A DNA stretch of 64,000 nucleotides from Epiperipatus broadwayi (lineage: Eukaryota > Onychophora > Udeonychophora > Euonychophora > Peripatidae), in assembly GCA_028023455.1 (NCBI GenBank), contig JAQFVV010012446.1, positions 126,001-190,000 on the forward strand, read 5' to 3'. The position numbers were made by a program, and so were the translations under genes. The notes under the pieces were generated by a model, which worked only from the letters and a program-made list of their open reading frames with translations, was not told where the DNA came from and made no database searches. Positions 23,254 through 36,099 of the stretch are shown here, in pieces. Each line of letters opens with the position of its first letter. Within the stretch, counting starts at the first letter, position 1.

Positions 23254-24138
23254 GGAAAAAAACAGCATGGGAATTGTATAACGTTATTTGCTGACCGCAC
23301 AGTATGACTTGCAGTTATAATCTTGGCACAGTCGTAAGTGCAGATATTACATAAAGATAAGTCTGCAGCATATCTAAAGAAACAAAAAAAATATAATATC
23401 ATCCTTCACAGAGTCCTATTTGCTGGAAAGTAAAGTGAGAATGCATTTTTGGTGGAGAAAGAGAGGTGAATCAATAGTCTCTACTATGCCTTGACTCTTG
23501 AAACCCTTCTTGGGAGATTATAAAAAAATATGAGAGGTTTTGTTACTTTTAATGTCAGAATTGAAAGAGAGATTGAAGAGTACATAGATTTTTAAAAAAT
23601 ATATATTAACAAGCTTAGTATTAAGATGTTCTAATCAGTATGTCATCATTGTTGGATAGATTTATTTCTGTTAATGAAGACATACAGTGACTTTGGCACA
23701 TTTTTTTTGACAATCCAGTTTCCAAACTAAATTGGTGCTAATGTAGTATACACTCGATGCTATTTTGAGTTTTAAAATCTGCCCAAGAAACACACTAACA
23801 CATTCAGGTGATGAATGACATCAATTATCAACACATGGGTTCAAAAAATGGCAGTCACAAAATCGCAAATTTCGTCATTAATTAAAAAATCAAAATGCAA
23901 GTTTCATAATTGTCATCGAGTATTTAAAAATAAAAATCCTAATTTTCATCAATATTTACAAAATAAAAAACCTACATTTCAACAATATTTAAAGTTAAAA
24001 AATCAAAAGGCAATTTATATTTTCTACTTTTAAAAAAATAAGACGTGATTATTAACAGTATTTCACAGAGAAAGGAAAGGATGCAGATGTCTGATTAAAT
24101 CAAGTTTACAATTTATAAAATCTATAAAGTAAAATTAG

Positions 24139-24638
24139 GAATATATAGTGTATATGAGCACAGACTTTCACATGACCCACCACTCTCCACACTATCTCAT
24201 AACACTGATACCCTTGAACACATATATGTTGAAAAGATAAATAATCACCAATATATGTATTTCGTGCTAAACCAGCAATCATCAATTGGTCCAGATTACC
24301 ATCTCTACACATATATGCTATAAGTGCCCAGATTTATATTAAGATAGCCAAACCTCAATTGGATGGACGGTTGAAGAGTTGGAGTGTGGAGTAGATTGAA
24401 GCCTGTCCATTAAAGTATGAAGATTGGCTATTTTAATATATATCTGGGCACTTATAGCACATATGTGTAGAGATGGTAATCTGGAACAACGGATGATTGC
24501 TGGTTTAGCATGAAATACATCTATTGGTGATTATTTATCTTTTCAACATATATGTGCTCAAGTGTATCAATGTTATGAGATAGTGTGGAGAGTGGTAGCT
24601 CATGTGAGGGTCTGTGCTCATATAGACTATATATTACA
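24139..24638. mobile_element. Foldback element, ~210-bp arms
   Basis: Left arm 24,142-24,352 and right arm 24,418-24,634 are reverse complements over nearly their whole length (for example GTTGAAAAGATAAATAATCA and TTTAGCACGAAATACATA-type blocks). The loop of about 65 bp contains TTGGATGGACGGTTGAAGAG. A half copy (loop plus right arm) is at 35.47-35.76 kb and an arm fragment at 33.33-33.40 kb. No coding sequence. Confidence 0.85.
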
Positions 24639-25133
24639 TATATAGACACAGATATATAATTAGCCCGTGTGTTTCAGTTAAAATCAGGAATATACAATGA
24701 AAGATGTATTTTAAAGATAATTATCATGGCACAAAGAAAGGAGCTTAGTAAGAAAGGTTTAAGGACAAAGCTGTGAATGTGTCTATTGTACCTAATTTTG
24801 ATGACAATCATGTTTAAAAAATGTGCAATTTGCTTAATAAAGTTATATATAATTGTATATGTATGTGATAGTGTTTTTATTCTGTGCAGACTCAGCAGGT
24901 AAAGGAGAACTCAGAGTGAGGGGGTGTGGGGAACAAAACCTCCTCCCCCCCAACATAAAGAACATTTTACAATCATTCATACTTTCACATTTACATGCTT
25001 TACCTATTTTGTATACTCAAAGGTAAATTTAAAATGAAAGGGGGAGGGGGGTTGGGGCATGAGCCCCAATAAAAAAATCTTGTTAAAATAGTTTAAAAGA
25101 ATTGCATACAATTAGAAACTCTTTGTAAATTAT

Positions 25134-26507
25134 GATGTGATGCACTGTGACTTCTCTTTATACGGAGTCAGGAATCTCTCAGCAACTATGCCCAAAAAAA
25201 CCTGATAACTTTATCTTCCTTTTCCATTCTCCACCCTAAGTTTTCCCATAATCTGCTCCATCCCATTTCCACAGTATAATCTTTGTCAACTCCATGGCAT
25301 TCATATCTAAATCCCACTTATCTTTTCCCAAACACAGCATAAAAACCAATAACTCACTTTCTGTATAATCACTTTGTTCATATTTGATCTTCCATAACTT
25401 CATTATTTGTACCCTTTCTGCTTTCAAGGATTTACATTGAAATAACAGATGCCTAATATTTTCTATGCTTTACTTACACAACTTGCAGACTAAATCACCC
25501 ATATTTTTTCATTTACGTGTATAGTCCCTTGTTGCTAAAGATCCCATTCAAGCCTTAAACAATAAAGTATGTTCCTTACTATTATCATAAATTAACTCAC
25601 ACCCAATGTTCCATTTACTTTTATATATTTATTTAAAACTCATTTTACTCTCCATACTAGTTCTCCGGCTCTCCAACTTCCTATTCTTTATTAATACATC
25701 TATTCTTCTATCCCATTTCTTACCACTAAAACACTCAGCAATCCTTCTAACACAATCATCCCACCTTCTGTACAAGTATACTGACATAAATTCTTTATCC
25801 AAATCTTCTGCATACCACATTACCTTTCTCACCCATCTTGTTGCCTGCCCTTTACTTGTAATCCAATTAAATACTATTTTGGCTATTCTTCTATTATTCA
25901 TAAACTGCAATCTATTGAACATTTTCATTTTGCTTTTTGCATCTCTCATATAAAAACTTGACCATCCTATTTCTCCTTGAATTGTCTCCTTTGCTATCCA
26001 CATCTCTGCATCTAATGTATGTCTTCCTACTTCTCTTTGTACTTTTTCTAAGAAATCTAATACCCTTTTACTAATAAATAACACATCATTGCCATATGTT
26101 AACCCTGCTACTGCAACTCCCTTCCATACAAATCTAGCTACATCATATTTATTATATCAAAACACTCTTAATTTCTTTATCAATCCCTTTCTTTTCTTTG
26201 CTTCATTTATCAATTTTTTCTTCCATTCATCCAAGCAATTTTTCTGATTACTCAAGATGAATCCCAAATAACTATATATATTCAACACACTTAACTTTAT
26301 ATCCCCCAATAAGAAATCTTTGGCTTCTTTTTTCCCAGTATTCATCATCATATTTGATTTTTCTTCACTAAATTTAATCCCCATATCTTTACTCACCCTT
26401 GCACATGTCCTCAGCATAACTTCCATATCTTCTCTTCTTTCTGCACACAAAAAGACTTGGCAATGTATATACTCCCTTGCCACCTATTAATGGTATCTCT
26501 ATCCCTC
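25134..26507 (-). pseudogene. LINE B: 5'-truncated copy of the LINE A family
   Basis: The minus strand carries the end of the reverse transcriptase (26,483-26,157; CAERREDMEVMLRTC then IKFSEEKSNMMMN), where the expected ADD of motif C is lost. It then carries the long C-terminal region (26,084-25,629; SKMKMFNRLQFMNNRRIAKI) and a degraded zf-RVT end. The 3' terminus TGATGTGATGCACTGT (plus strand) matches LINE C's. Frameshifts and stops make it dead. Its 5' end abuts the 3' tail of LINE C. Confidence 0.85.
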
Positions 26508-27440
26508 TGATGTGATGTACTGTAGCTTCTTCTTAAAGAAGTCAAGAATCTCTCAGCAATTTTACCAAGAAAAACTTGTTAGCTACTTAATTTTACATTC
26601 CCCCAATGCCATTTCCACAACATAATCTTAGTCAACTCTACAGCCTTTATATCTAAATTCCCCTTATCTTTTTCCAAGCCCAGCATAAAAACTAATAATC
26701 TACTTTCTATATAATCACTTTTCATATCTATTTTTCCATAACTTCATTATATGTGCCCTTTCTGTTTTCAAGCATTTACATTCAATTAATAAATGTCTAA
26801 TATTTTCTATTCCTTCCTTACATAATTTACAGACTAAATCACCCATAATTTTCCATTTACATGTATATTCTCTTGTTGCTAAAGATCCTGTTCGAGCCTT
26901 AAAGAATAAACTACCTTACTTACTATTATCATAAATCAACTTACACCTAATATTCTGTTTATTTCTATATATATTTAAACTCTTTTTACTCTCCATACTA
27001 GTTCTCCATCTCTCTAACTCCTTATTCTTTATTAATAAATCTATTCTTTTATCACATTCCTTACCACTATAACACTCAATAATCCTGCTAACACAATCAT
27101 CCCATCTTTTGTACAAATATACAGATATAGATTCTTTATTCAAATCTTTTGCACACCGTATTACCTTTCTCACCCATCTTGTTACCTGTCCTTTACTCAT
27201 AACCCAATTAAATACTATTTTAGCTATCCTTTTATTATCCATAAACTGTAATCTACCAAACATTTTACTTTTTGCATTTCTCATATGAAAACTTGACCAT
27301 CCCATTTTTCCTTGAATTGCCTCCCTTGCTGTCCATACATCTGCATCTAATGCATGTCTTCCTACTTCCCTTTGAACTTTTTCTAAGTAATTTAATACCC
27401 CATTACTAACATATAATGCATCATTACCATATGTTACAGT
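26508..27440 (-). pseudogene. LINE C: shorter 5'-truncated copy of the same family
   Basis: One open stretch at 27,461-26,916 encodes the post-RT C-terminal region (LNYLEKVQREVGRHALDADV, MFGRLQFMDNKRIAKIVFNW), colinear with LINE B. The zf-RVT end follows in a broken frame near 26,830-26,740. The 3' end CTGATGTGATGTACTGTAGC at 26,508 lies directly against LINE B's truncated 5' end, giving a head-to-tail pair. No RT motifs remain. Confidence 0.85.
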
Positions 27441-28499
27441 GGGCCTGTCTAAAAATGACAAGTGATTGCATCAGGTTCAGATGTGATGTGATAATTGAAG
27501 CTAATTGGAGGCTCCCTCTTATTGTGTTTTTTAACAATTACCATAACTTACAAGAAGTTTCTAATTGTATACAATCCTTTTAAACTATTTTAACATTTTG
27601 TTAATTTGGTGCTCAGGTCACCAAACCCCCTCAGATTTTAAACTACCCTCGAATATACGAAATCAGTAAAACATGTAAATGTGAAAGTATGAATGAATGT
27701 AAGTGGGAGATTCTGCCCCTTTCTCTGAACTCTTCCCCAATCACTGAATCTGGAATTATCAAGTTTAGAGATATGTATAAATAACTTTTTTCAATATGCT
27801 TGTTTAATAGTTAAGCTCAGGAAAAATTCATATAAAAGATTTAAGTGGCAAAGAAAAAAATGAACTTTCTAAAATATTACATTTTAGTTAGTTACTGCTG
27901 ATTTATGAGATGCAATGGAATCAAACCCTGGCACCCTCTTAAATAAATTAAAAACTGATTCTGTAAATGACAATTTTGTAACATGTAAAATTGGATTTAA
28001 TATTCTTAACTTAAAATACTGTTGAAAATGTTTTATTTTTTAAAATATTGGTGAAATTTAGTTTTTTTTATTTTTAAAATATTAATGAAAAGTAGATTAA
28101 TTTGGTCTATGAAATACTGTTGAAAATCAGGATTTTTATTTTTTAAAAGTAGAAAACATAAATTGCCTTTTGATTTCTTTCTTAGGCTTTTAGCAAATGT
28201 GAATTATATTTTGATTTTTAAAAGATTTATGTAAATTGCAAAAATGTATGTTAATTTGAAGTATTTAGTCACATGATTTGGTAAAGTATCACTATGAAAA
28301 TAGTGTTTTTGTTTTGTAATTATTGCTGAAAATTGTTCTTTTAAATATTAAATGTGAAATAATGGCAATTTTGTTATGACCTGTGAGAAATGAGGCAAAC
28401 CTATTTCTAGAGCCTGTATGGACTTCAGGTAATCAACAGTAGCAAACCAAGAATTTCTGGTAAGAAAAAACTAAAATCTTTAATTTGTAAAAATAATAT

Positions 28500-28925
28500 G
28501 CTTTATTTCACAGGCTTATATATATATATATTATTAACTTTAAATATTGTTGAAAATTAAGAGTTTCATTTCTTAAAAATAAAAAACGTAAATTACCTTT
28601 TGATTTCTTTCATAGTGTTATAAAAACATAAATTGCCTTTTGATTTTTAAATTCATAAGCTAGTAAAAATAATATGTTTTATTTCATAGACCACTATTAT
28701 TTATTAACATTCATATTTTATAAGTTATAATCTTTTGACATATAGTACAATTTATATTTTAGAATCCCTTTTCCCTGTATACCAGTGCATTGTTCTGGCA
28801 AAATTATCATCTCCCCTCCTTGCAAACTATAATGCTTTGCCCCAGCATTATTTATTAACATCCATATTTTATAAGTTATAATCTTTTGGTAGATAGTATA
28901 ATTTGGATTTTACAACTTATAATCT
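28500..28925. repeat. Short diverged tandem repeats
   Basis: TTATTAACATTCATATTTTA then TAAGTTATAATCTTTTG recurs near 28,697 and 28,851 (about 154 bp apart). 'AAATTGCCTTTTGATTTCTT' recurs near 28,155, 28,595 and 28,628. They form part of the right arm of the 5.4-kb inverted structure. Confidence 0.55.
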
Positions 28926-29034
28926 TTAAATATTTGGAATTTGCAAGGTTGGTTTAATCAGTTTATTAATTAATATGTTTTTCAATTTTTTAGTTTTTTT
29001 CTTTATTTTTTCTGTTCAAGGACTATAACTTTGG

Positions 29035-29179
29035 GGCTGATGTAGTGTGTGCTCATCACCATTTTGAATTTTAAAACCCACCCAAAATACCCTGATATAT
29101 CATTTATTGCTTGGATATGTCAATGGGGGTTGTGGGTTTTAAAATTCAAAATGGCATAGAGTATGTACTATATCAGCAC
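29035..29179. mobile_element. Small palindromic MITE
   Basis: GCTGATGTAGTGTGTGCTCA then CCATTTTGAATTTTAAAACCCAC (split here) on the left pairs with GTGGGTTTTAAAATTCAAAA then TGGCATAGAGTATGTACTAT on the right. Arms are about 60 bp around a ~25-bp centre containing CATTTATTGCTTGGATATGT. No coding sequence. It shares its end with the outer boundary of the 5.4-kb inverted repeat. Confidence 0.8.
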
Positions 29180-30824
29180 TATTAAATTTAATGCTTTTAG
29201 TTGTCTTATATCCAAATTTACTTAACTGCTTGAGAAAATGGTAACATCTTTCTTTGATTTCTTTTTTATATATTATTATTGTCATGGTTATCATATTTCC
29301 TGTATTTACTACTTCATGTGGTTCCAAATTTTGAAGTACTTCATTTAACAAACTGGTAACTTATTTTAATTTTTTTAGGATATTAGTGGTATCAATGTTA
29401 TTATTTTTTAGTCCCAAATCTTTTTTTAATTCATTGTTCCATCTAGGGGATAGTGACCTTCTTTTAATTCCTTGATGATAATACCATACTAATGTCATCA
29501 CATCCAGTGGTTCCTATTCTTAATCCACTTGGCTGTTAAAGGTAATAAGTGCCATTCCTTCTCATGTCTGGCATTGTTGTCTCAAATTTTGATGTACTTG
29601 ATTGCATCTATAAATGTGGCAGTTATGCTGCCAATTTTGAACTTGGTTATTACTCTGAATTTAAATATGGCTTCAGCTGTTCCTTAAATTGCTTTAACTT
29701 ATGCTTTCTTTCTGTACTTTTTTTAAACTTACACAGTATTTTTTAATAATTACTTTATTCAAGACTATCAACTGTTTTATTTTGGTTTTATAGCAACTTA
29801 TTGTGATTATAAATCACTTTTTATTAAGTAGTCCAACCTAATTTGCATAGTTTACATCTTGAAAATGAAGGCTTAGACCTTTGAAAGCGCTCGAATAAAT
29901 CGATAAAAAGTTTGTCATTTGTTTGATTTACAGTTTTATATATATTTAAGTTATACCTGTGTACTTTCATATTAACACAAATATTAGAGTTTACAAATAT
30001 ATTCTCTAATACACAGTTGAACGTTTAAGTAAATTGAAAATTGTAATATACCTCTTGGTCTTTTAACAAAAATCAAAAATATATCTTCAAAATAACCAGT
30101 AACTCTCCTCTTCTATTAATTTTTGATTTATATAGAAACAGGATTGATCTTAGCCACATATAAATTTATTTGTAAAAAATAAATATAAAATGTATAATGA
30201 ATTAGTAGAAAGGTTAGTTGATTTAAAATTAATCAAATTTGCAGCTAAAATACAGAAACTTCTTGCATTTCTTATTACTGTACTCTCTTATCTATGCTGA
30301 CATAGGCACATGGTGTGGCACTGTAATGCTTCACTGCACTTGACTGCTGCACATGGATTTACTCAAACTGTATAGTACCTCCCACATAATATTGCCCACA
30401 TGTGGCTCATTTTGTAGTTTTTATTTGGTAATGCTTAATTTGCATAATTAGTCTTTATTTTTTTTCTTTGCAAATTAGCATATTTTAGTTAACCTTCATA
30501 TTTGCACACCTTTATTTGTTATGCATACTAAATTTTTTAAAGAGCTATTTTATTTTTACTATCTGACAATTTATACACACATGCGCTCAAAGGTTTTATT
30601 TACTTTTATATATTAGTGAAGTACAATTTTATAGCAGAGCACATCAACAGTTCACCTCTTTTTATTCAGATACAAGATCTTATACTTCCAGAAACAATTA
30701 ATTCATTATAATTTAAATATAACATCCTAGAATTTGCAAACATAACATTTGTCAATGAAATAACTTATTTAAAGTGAGTCAAAGTTAATTACTAATATTA
30801 AAAAAATTATAATAGAATTATTAT
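29180..30824. other. AT-rich intergenic DNA
   Basis: Open frames at 29,139-29,351 (-) and 29,549-29,746 (+) are short, lack recognised motifs and overlap repeat ends. Nothing further supported. Confidence 0.35.
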
Positions 30825-31580
30825 TAAACATCACATGATCACTATTCCCTATGCTTACATAAGCTGTTATAACAAAAATAAAGTGCCACCCAGTGGAAGC
30901 CAGAATAATCAATGGATGCAAAAAGCATTGTGCATAAAATCTCAGTGTAGTGCCTACTCATCCAATATCCCCAGATTATTTTCTGGCTCGTGGCTTTCAT
31001 CAATGAGGAGCCTTGGTTCTGATAGCACTGCACCTAAATCTTAATATCTACTTCAAACCTCTCAACAGCCATTTTTTACAAGACCAAAATAAAAACACAA
31101 TAATGTTTTCAATCCAAGCTCATTTACTTGTATAGTCATATAGATATGAACCCAGTTCAGGATCTATATATTTTGGTGTCTTTGGTTCTTTAATAATCAT
31201 AGTCACCATCATCTTACTTGGCATGCTCGGTTTACTAAAGATCACATGATCACCATTCCCTATGCTTACACAAGCTGTTATAACAGAGGCAAAACTGTCC
31301 ATACAGTAGTGCTACCCAGTGCAATCCAAAGTAATCAATAGATGCAAGAAGATCTGAGCATAAAATCCCTATCAATTGCCTATCCATCCAATATGCGCAA
31401 ATTAGTTTCTAGCTTGTGGCTTTCATCAGTGAGAGCTTTGTATCCAAGAGCACTGCATCTAGATCTTAGGATCTAAAACAACTCTCCAGCAGCCAACTTT
31501 TGTGCTTTTAATTAACTATAAAACTATAAGACCAAAATGAAATCACAATAATGTTTTCAATCCAAACTCATTCACTTCTG
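30825..31580. repeat. ~410-bp diverged tandem duplication
   Basis: Copy 1 starts near 30,832 (CACATGATCACTATTCCCTA) and copy 2 near 31,243 (CACATGATCACCATTCCCTA). Both continue colinearly through TGCTTACAYAAGCTGTTATA, TGGCTTTCATCARTGAG and CAATAATGTTTTCAATCCAA. Small indels and many substitutions show the duplication is old. No conserved frame. Confidence 0.85.
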
Positions 31581-33330
31581 TGTTTATATAAATTATTCAT
31601 TAACTCCTCCCCATTTTTGCATATAATTTATAAATATAAAAATTTTGAACGCAATGTAACTTTTTATATAACTAATTTATTCATTTATATATGTACTATT
31701 GACATAAAATAAAAATATCTTTATTCATAAGTTACAACATTAGTAAATACGGGCTTTATTAAATTAAGTCATGTGACATCTGACTTGATTTGTTATTCTT
31801 TTATTCATAAGTTAAAAGAATGTGTTATGAAATGGAGATTTTAATTATATCTTAGTATTATTACACATAATATCTGCAATAAATATGCTTTTCGAAATTA
31901 CATTATTTCAAGACAAATAATTTTAAACAAATGTAATTATATGTATATATTAAATGAATTGGTTTAGGGAACAAATATGTTTGTAACGTATATGCGTATA
32001 TGTGTAAAGATGTTTAATGTAAGTTTCATTATAATAAAAATAGTATACAGTATATAAGCGCTTTAACTCGCTGAAGAAGAAGCTGTCGGTAGTAACAAAA
32101 ACAATTAAATTAAATTAATCTAGGCCTAGTACTTTTGAGGTTTTCCCTCATATTCATGGCCAAAATAAATTATAAACCATTGCTGAAATATTACTAAATA
32201 ATAATGTATGCAAATGCGTATGTAAATTAATTTGTCCATTTTCTTGTAATAGCAAAACACGTATAATAAAAATAAAAAGATTAGAAGAGTAAATTCAAGT
32301 TCAAAATTCAAATAGTAATTAAATTTAGAAATACAATACGTACAGTTTTTATTAAATATAAATTAAAAAGAGTCTTGTAAAAAATGAAATATATTAAAGA
32401 TTTTTTAAAAAAGCCTTTTAAAAAAAAAATCATTAATTTAACAAAAAAATAAGACAATTTTTATTCTATAGTGTATGAATTTTTATTCTATAGTGTATGA
32501 ATTTTAATTATCATTCTACAATCTTGAAAAACAAAAACACATACTTTGGAGATTAGCGGATTTTAGAACACAATAACAGGCAAAAACACTATAAATAGAG
32601 CAGATAAAGAGATTATAATAATTATACATCGAGAACGAGAGGGGATATTACAATGAAATAGACGAGAGTGGAAATAATCAGTTTGTTGAAGAATTGTACG
32701 GATAATCTACAAACTTATTGTTATCTCAGTAGAAGAAAAAGTAGATTACAGGAAAATATATATTTATGCAGTTGGTAATTTAGCAGTTAAACGAAAAAAG
32801 CCTAGGATTAACTAAGGTAAATATCAGAATTTAATAGATAAAGCATTATAACCTATCGTAAATAATTTAAGTCGTCTTCAATCTAATTTATTTCTTTAAC
32901 AGAATATGAAATTATAAATCAAATGATTGTATTATTTTTCTTCTATAAAGATCACCGATAAAGAATTGATACCATGGCATGTATACAAGAGTGGGCTATA
33001 TAAAATTTAATCTCTGGTAAAGCATATATATGTATACATTGAAATACTGAAGTATATAGGTAGCTAAAAGTATCTATCGATTAATGTTCAGTTTTTTTAT
33101 TTGATTTTAATTAAATACCTGTATATACATTCTTTTTTAAAAAATAATTGTTATCACTAAGAAATTAAGTATGTTTAATATATATATATATTGCCCTGAT
33201 TTTTTTTTTTTAAAGTAAAAAAAAAAATCGAAAATATTTTTGATTCTTAATAATAATAAAAATGTAGGTTACTCATAGGGTGAATTGTATATTATGCAGA
33301 AATACATAAAGTCTTTATATAATGTATGCG
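31581..33330. other. AT-rich intergenic DNA
   Basis: A 24-bp unit TTTTTATTCTATAGTGTATG is tandemly duplicated at 32,458-32,506. Nothing else supported. Confidence 0.4.
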
Positions 33331-33396
33331 GGATTCGAACTCAGACTTTCACACGACCCTAAACTCTCCATGCCATCTCATATATATGTCTTTATA
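33331..33396 (-). repeat. Foldback-arm fragment with a tRNA-like B box
   Basis: GATTCGAACTCAGACTTTCA then CACGACCC matches the outer arm of the foldback at 24.14 kb (CACAGACTTTCACATGACCC). Reversed, it contains GAGTTCGAATCCCGC, a good B box, hinting that the foldback family grew from a tRNA-derived sequence. Confidence 0.45.
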
Positions 33397-33765
33397 TAGT
33401 AAAGCTAATCGAAAATTAAGAGAAAGTATTGTTTAATAAGCGATTACTTCGCCCGATGATATTGTTATAAAGAAGCTAACATTAGTATAATTATATACTT
33501 GTAAATTTGAATAGTTAAAAGGAATGTTTTGAGAAGAATATATTTATATATTTTTAAACACAAACTCCTTATTAAATTATCAAAAAACAAACTCCTTATT
33601 TTTACGATTAGAATCAATCCAGTTTAAGTAATAATGCAATGCCAATCGATTAACAAAAGTAAATTATTAAATTTTGAAATTTTACAGGCAATTTAGCCAT
33701 GGGTCTAAAAAAAAAAGATGTCTGGCTTTATTTTCGTTTTTATGTTCTTCGAGATTTTATTATTT

Positions 33766-33870
33766 TTCCATATGTCATAGCATCGGCCGAGGCGAACCCG
33801 CAACAACCGTCTGCAACCAACTACTTGCTTGCAAGGCGGCTGCGCTGATCTGTCGGCTAACAACGCTTGA
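33766..33870 (-). mobile_element. tRNA-derived SINE, copy 3
   Basis: Same family as 15.38 kb: minus-strand GCGTTGTTAGCCGACAGATC, then GCGGGTTCGCCTC (B-box-like), ending at CCATATG/CATATGG. Exact 16-bp target duplications CGAGATTTTATTATTT lie at 33,750-33,765 and 33,871-33,886. It has no long A-tail here. Confidence 0.85.
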
Positions 33871-33889
33871 CGAGATTTTATTATTTATG

Positions 33890-35468
33890 CTCGATGATTA
33901 GAATTTAGTAATTATTACATATAATTTATTTATATAAATATATAGTTTTCAATTAAAGTAATGTGATTACTCTGGTATATATTTCTTTGTTACACATAGT
34001 ATTCTCCATAAAATAAGTACTGTGTCGGCATATTTCGGTTTAGTATTAACTTAATACCAAATATTTTTTCATATTTAACCCGCGTAAATAAGACTCGAAT
34101 GAATAATTTATATAACTATTTATTACTCACTTTAAAATACCAAGATATTAACACATCGATATATATGTAATTCAGTACGAGTGAGTTCTAAGACTTATTA
34201 AAATAATAAAGCCTGCAGCATCTGCAAAAGCCCTAAGACTCGTTTTGGTACAATATTGTGGCAAAATTCATTGGAAAATTCTCGGTCCTTTTCTGCTTTA
34301 GTATTTTTATACTTTATTGTCTATTATTTCACTTATCTAATGTTGTTTTCCAAAAAAAATCGTATTAATTAATTCTTATCTGTAACTGAAATTAATTATG
34401 ACGTGTTTTCCATATAATGAAATTACTTTTAAATCTTTTGTATACGGTTTCTAAGAATAGATTGTTTTATAATTTACAAAAATTTAGAAGATTCTAAATC
34501 ATTTAAATCACACTAAATAATATATGTAATACTCAGTAGCAATATAATGTTATCAATGAATACTAAGCGACAGCGAAGAACAAATATCTTAATCTATTTT
34601 TTTTTTAATTATTACAAGAGTTTAATAACGCCGTATTGCAAAATTTAATTCCAATTGAAGAAAAAGTATACTACTTGAATTAAAATTTATCTACGTCGCC
34701 ATATTGGATTTGTCTTCGACGAAATGTATTTCCGAGCAATATCCAAAACACAGCAATTTTATATATATACACATTAGATTTTAACGATTTTTCTGAATGA
34801 AAATGCAGTATATTGGTAGGATTGATATTCTTATGAGTCAGTAAGATAATATAACTATATAATGAATAATACAATTTTTTCATTGTTTAGAGGTTCACCG
34901 GAAGTGTCATAACTACCAATCGATACTAGGGCTCTAGAGGTTGACGCTTCATCAGTGTCCAATATGATGCTGGGTTAATGACTTTGTCATAAAGATTTAT
35001 AAACAAATTACTAAATTATAGCCAGAATCCGAATAGCCATTTAACTTTTATTAAGTGTTGAAAGATTGCTGATAATTTTTGATATTATGAATATCTAAAA
35101 GTTTTAAACAGTGAATGAGAATAAATTGAAGAAATATATTTTTTCATTATTTATATTTTTTATTCTTATTTGTATTGTGTCAAATAAATAGAAACAGCGA
35201 AAAAGTAGATATAACTTGTCAGATTTGCGTAATGAATGGTGCATTACGGATTATACTCAAATCTTTTTCTATTAATTACTGATCATTTATGCCATTTTCA
35301 TTTATTATTAATTAGAAAATTCTGGTTATAATAAAGAGATGTCTGCCTATCCTTGCACATGTATTAAATGGATTATGTCCTGTACATGTGGGGTTCAGAT
35401 TGACTTTAGGTCAACATGGGTGTGACAAGAATCTCGGCCTCAGGGTGGCCTTTGAGCATTCTATCATC
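33890..35468. other. AT-rich intergenic DNA
   Basis: No gene supported. A GC-richer patch at 35,395-35,465 (AAGAATCTCGGCCTCAGGGT) precedes the foldback half copy and may belong to it. Confidence 0.35.
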
Positions 35469-35760
35469 AGATTTTCAATTGGATGGATGGTTGAAGAGTT
35501 GGAGGGTGTAGTAGATTGGAGCCTGTCCATTAAAGTAGGAAGATTGTCTATCTTAATATATATCTGAGCACTTATGGTATATATGTGTGGGAGATGATAA
35601 TCTGGACCAACTGATGATTGCTGGTTTAGCATGAAATACGTATATTGGTGATTATTTATCTTTTCAGCATATATGTGCTTGAGTGTATCGGTCATATTAG
35701 ATAGAGTGGAGAGTGATGGGTCATCTGAAAGTCTGTGCTCATATACCCTATATTACATAT
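35469..35760. repeat. Half copy of the 24.1-kb foldback
   Basis: The sequence from TCAATTGGATGGATGGTTGA through GTCTGTGCTCATATACCCTA matches the loop and right arm of the foldback at 24.35-24.64 kb in the same orientation. The left arm is absent, so it is a one-armed copy. Confidence 0.85.
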
Positions 35761-36099
35761 ATAGACACACAGGTATATAATAAGCCTGTGTTTCAGTTAT
35801 TAAACAATAATAATAATTTTAACTGTTACTTTTAAAACATTATCTTTAAATTTAATATTGCAACAATGTATCAAATTTTATTAACAAGTTAGAAATCAAA
35901 GTTTTCTTTTCCTAACCCTTGAAAGCTCACTCACTAACACAGTCACCTTTAAATCATGTGATACTTTCAGAACATTGTAGATTAATTTTAAATTATTTAT
36001 TATCGAAATAATATTTTAAACAAAATAATGATTTTTTAAACACATTATATAAAATCTTTATTGTCATAATTAAATTATTATAGTATTTATTGAATATCA

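Larger units (their letters stand above)
23728..29179. repeat. Large diverged inverted-repeat structure (5.4 kb)
   Basis: The outer ends match in inverse orientation: GTGCTAATGTAGTATACACT at 23,733 versus GTGCTGATATAGTACATACT on the minus strand at 29,179. Inner arms also match: ATCAAAAGGCAATTTATATT and TTTCTACTTTTAAAAA near 24,000 against 28,135-28,170 reversed; TTAAAATAGTTTAAAAGAAT and TACAATTAGAAACTC near 25,085-25,120 against 27,550-27,595 reversed. The arms are interrupted by a foldback (left) and local repeats (right). The centre (25.13-27.44 kb) is two truncated LINE copies. It may be an old large foldback or inverted segmental duplication. Confidence 0.5.

Noticed and set aside
22995-23402. 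135-codon minus-strand ORF as a gene
   Set aside because: It runs through a minisatellite; its Cys/Leu-rich, repeated sequence is a by-product of the 29-bp repeat.
25606-25953. 115-codon plus-strand ORF
   Set aside because: Antisense of LINE B.
32072-32100. CGCTGAAGAAGAAGCTG as a hammerhead core
   Set aside because: CTGAAGA occurs, but there is no stem II hairpin and no GAAA.
34925-34965. Minus strand CACTGATGAAGCGTCAACC as a hammerhead core
   Set aside because: It has CTGATGA but no paired stem II followed by GAAA, and no partner strand for stem I.
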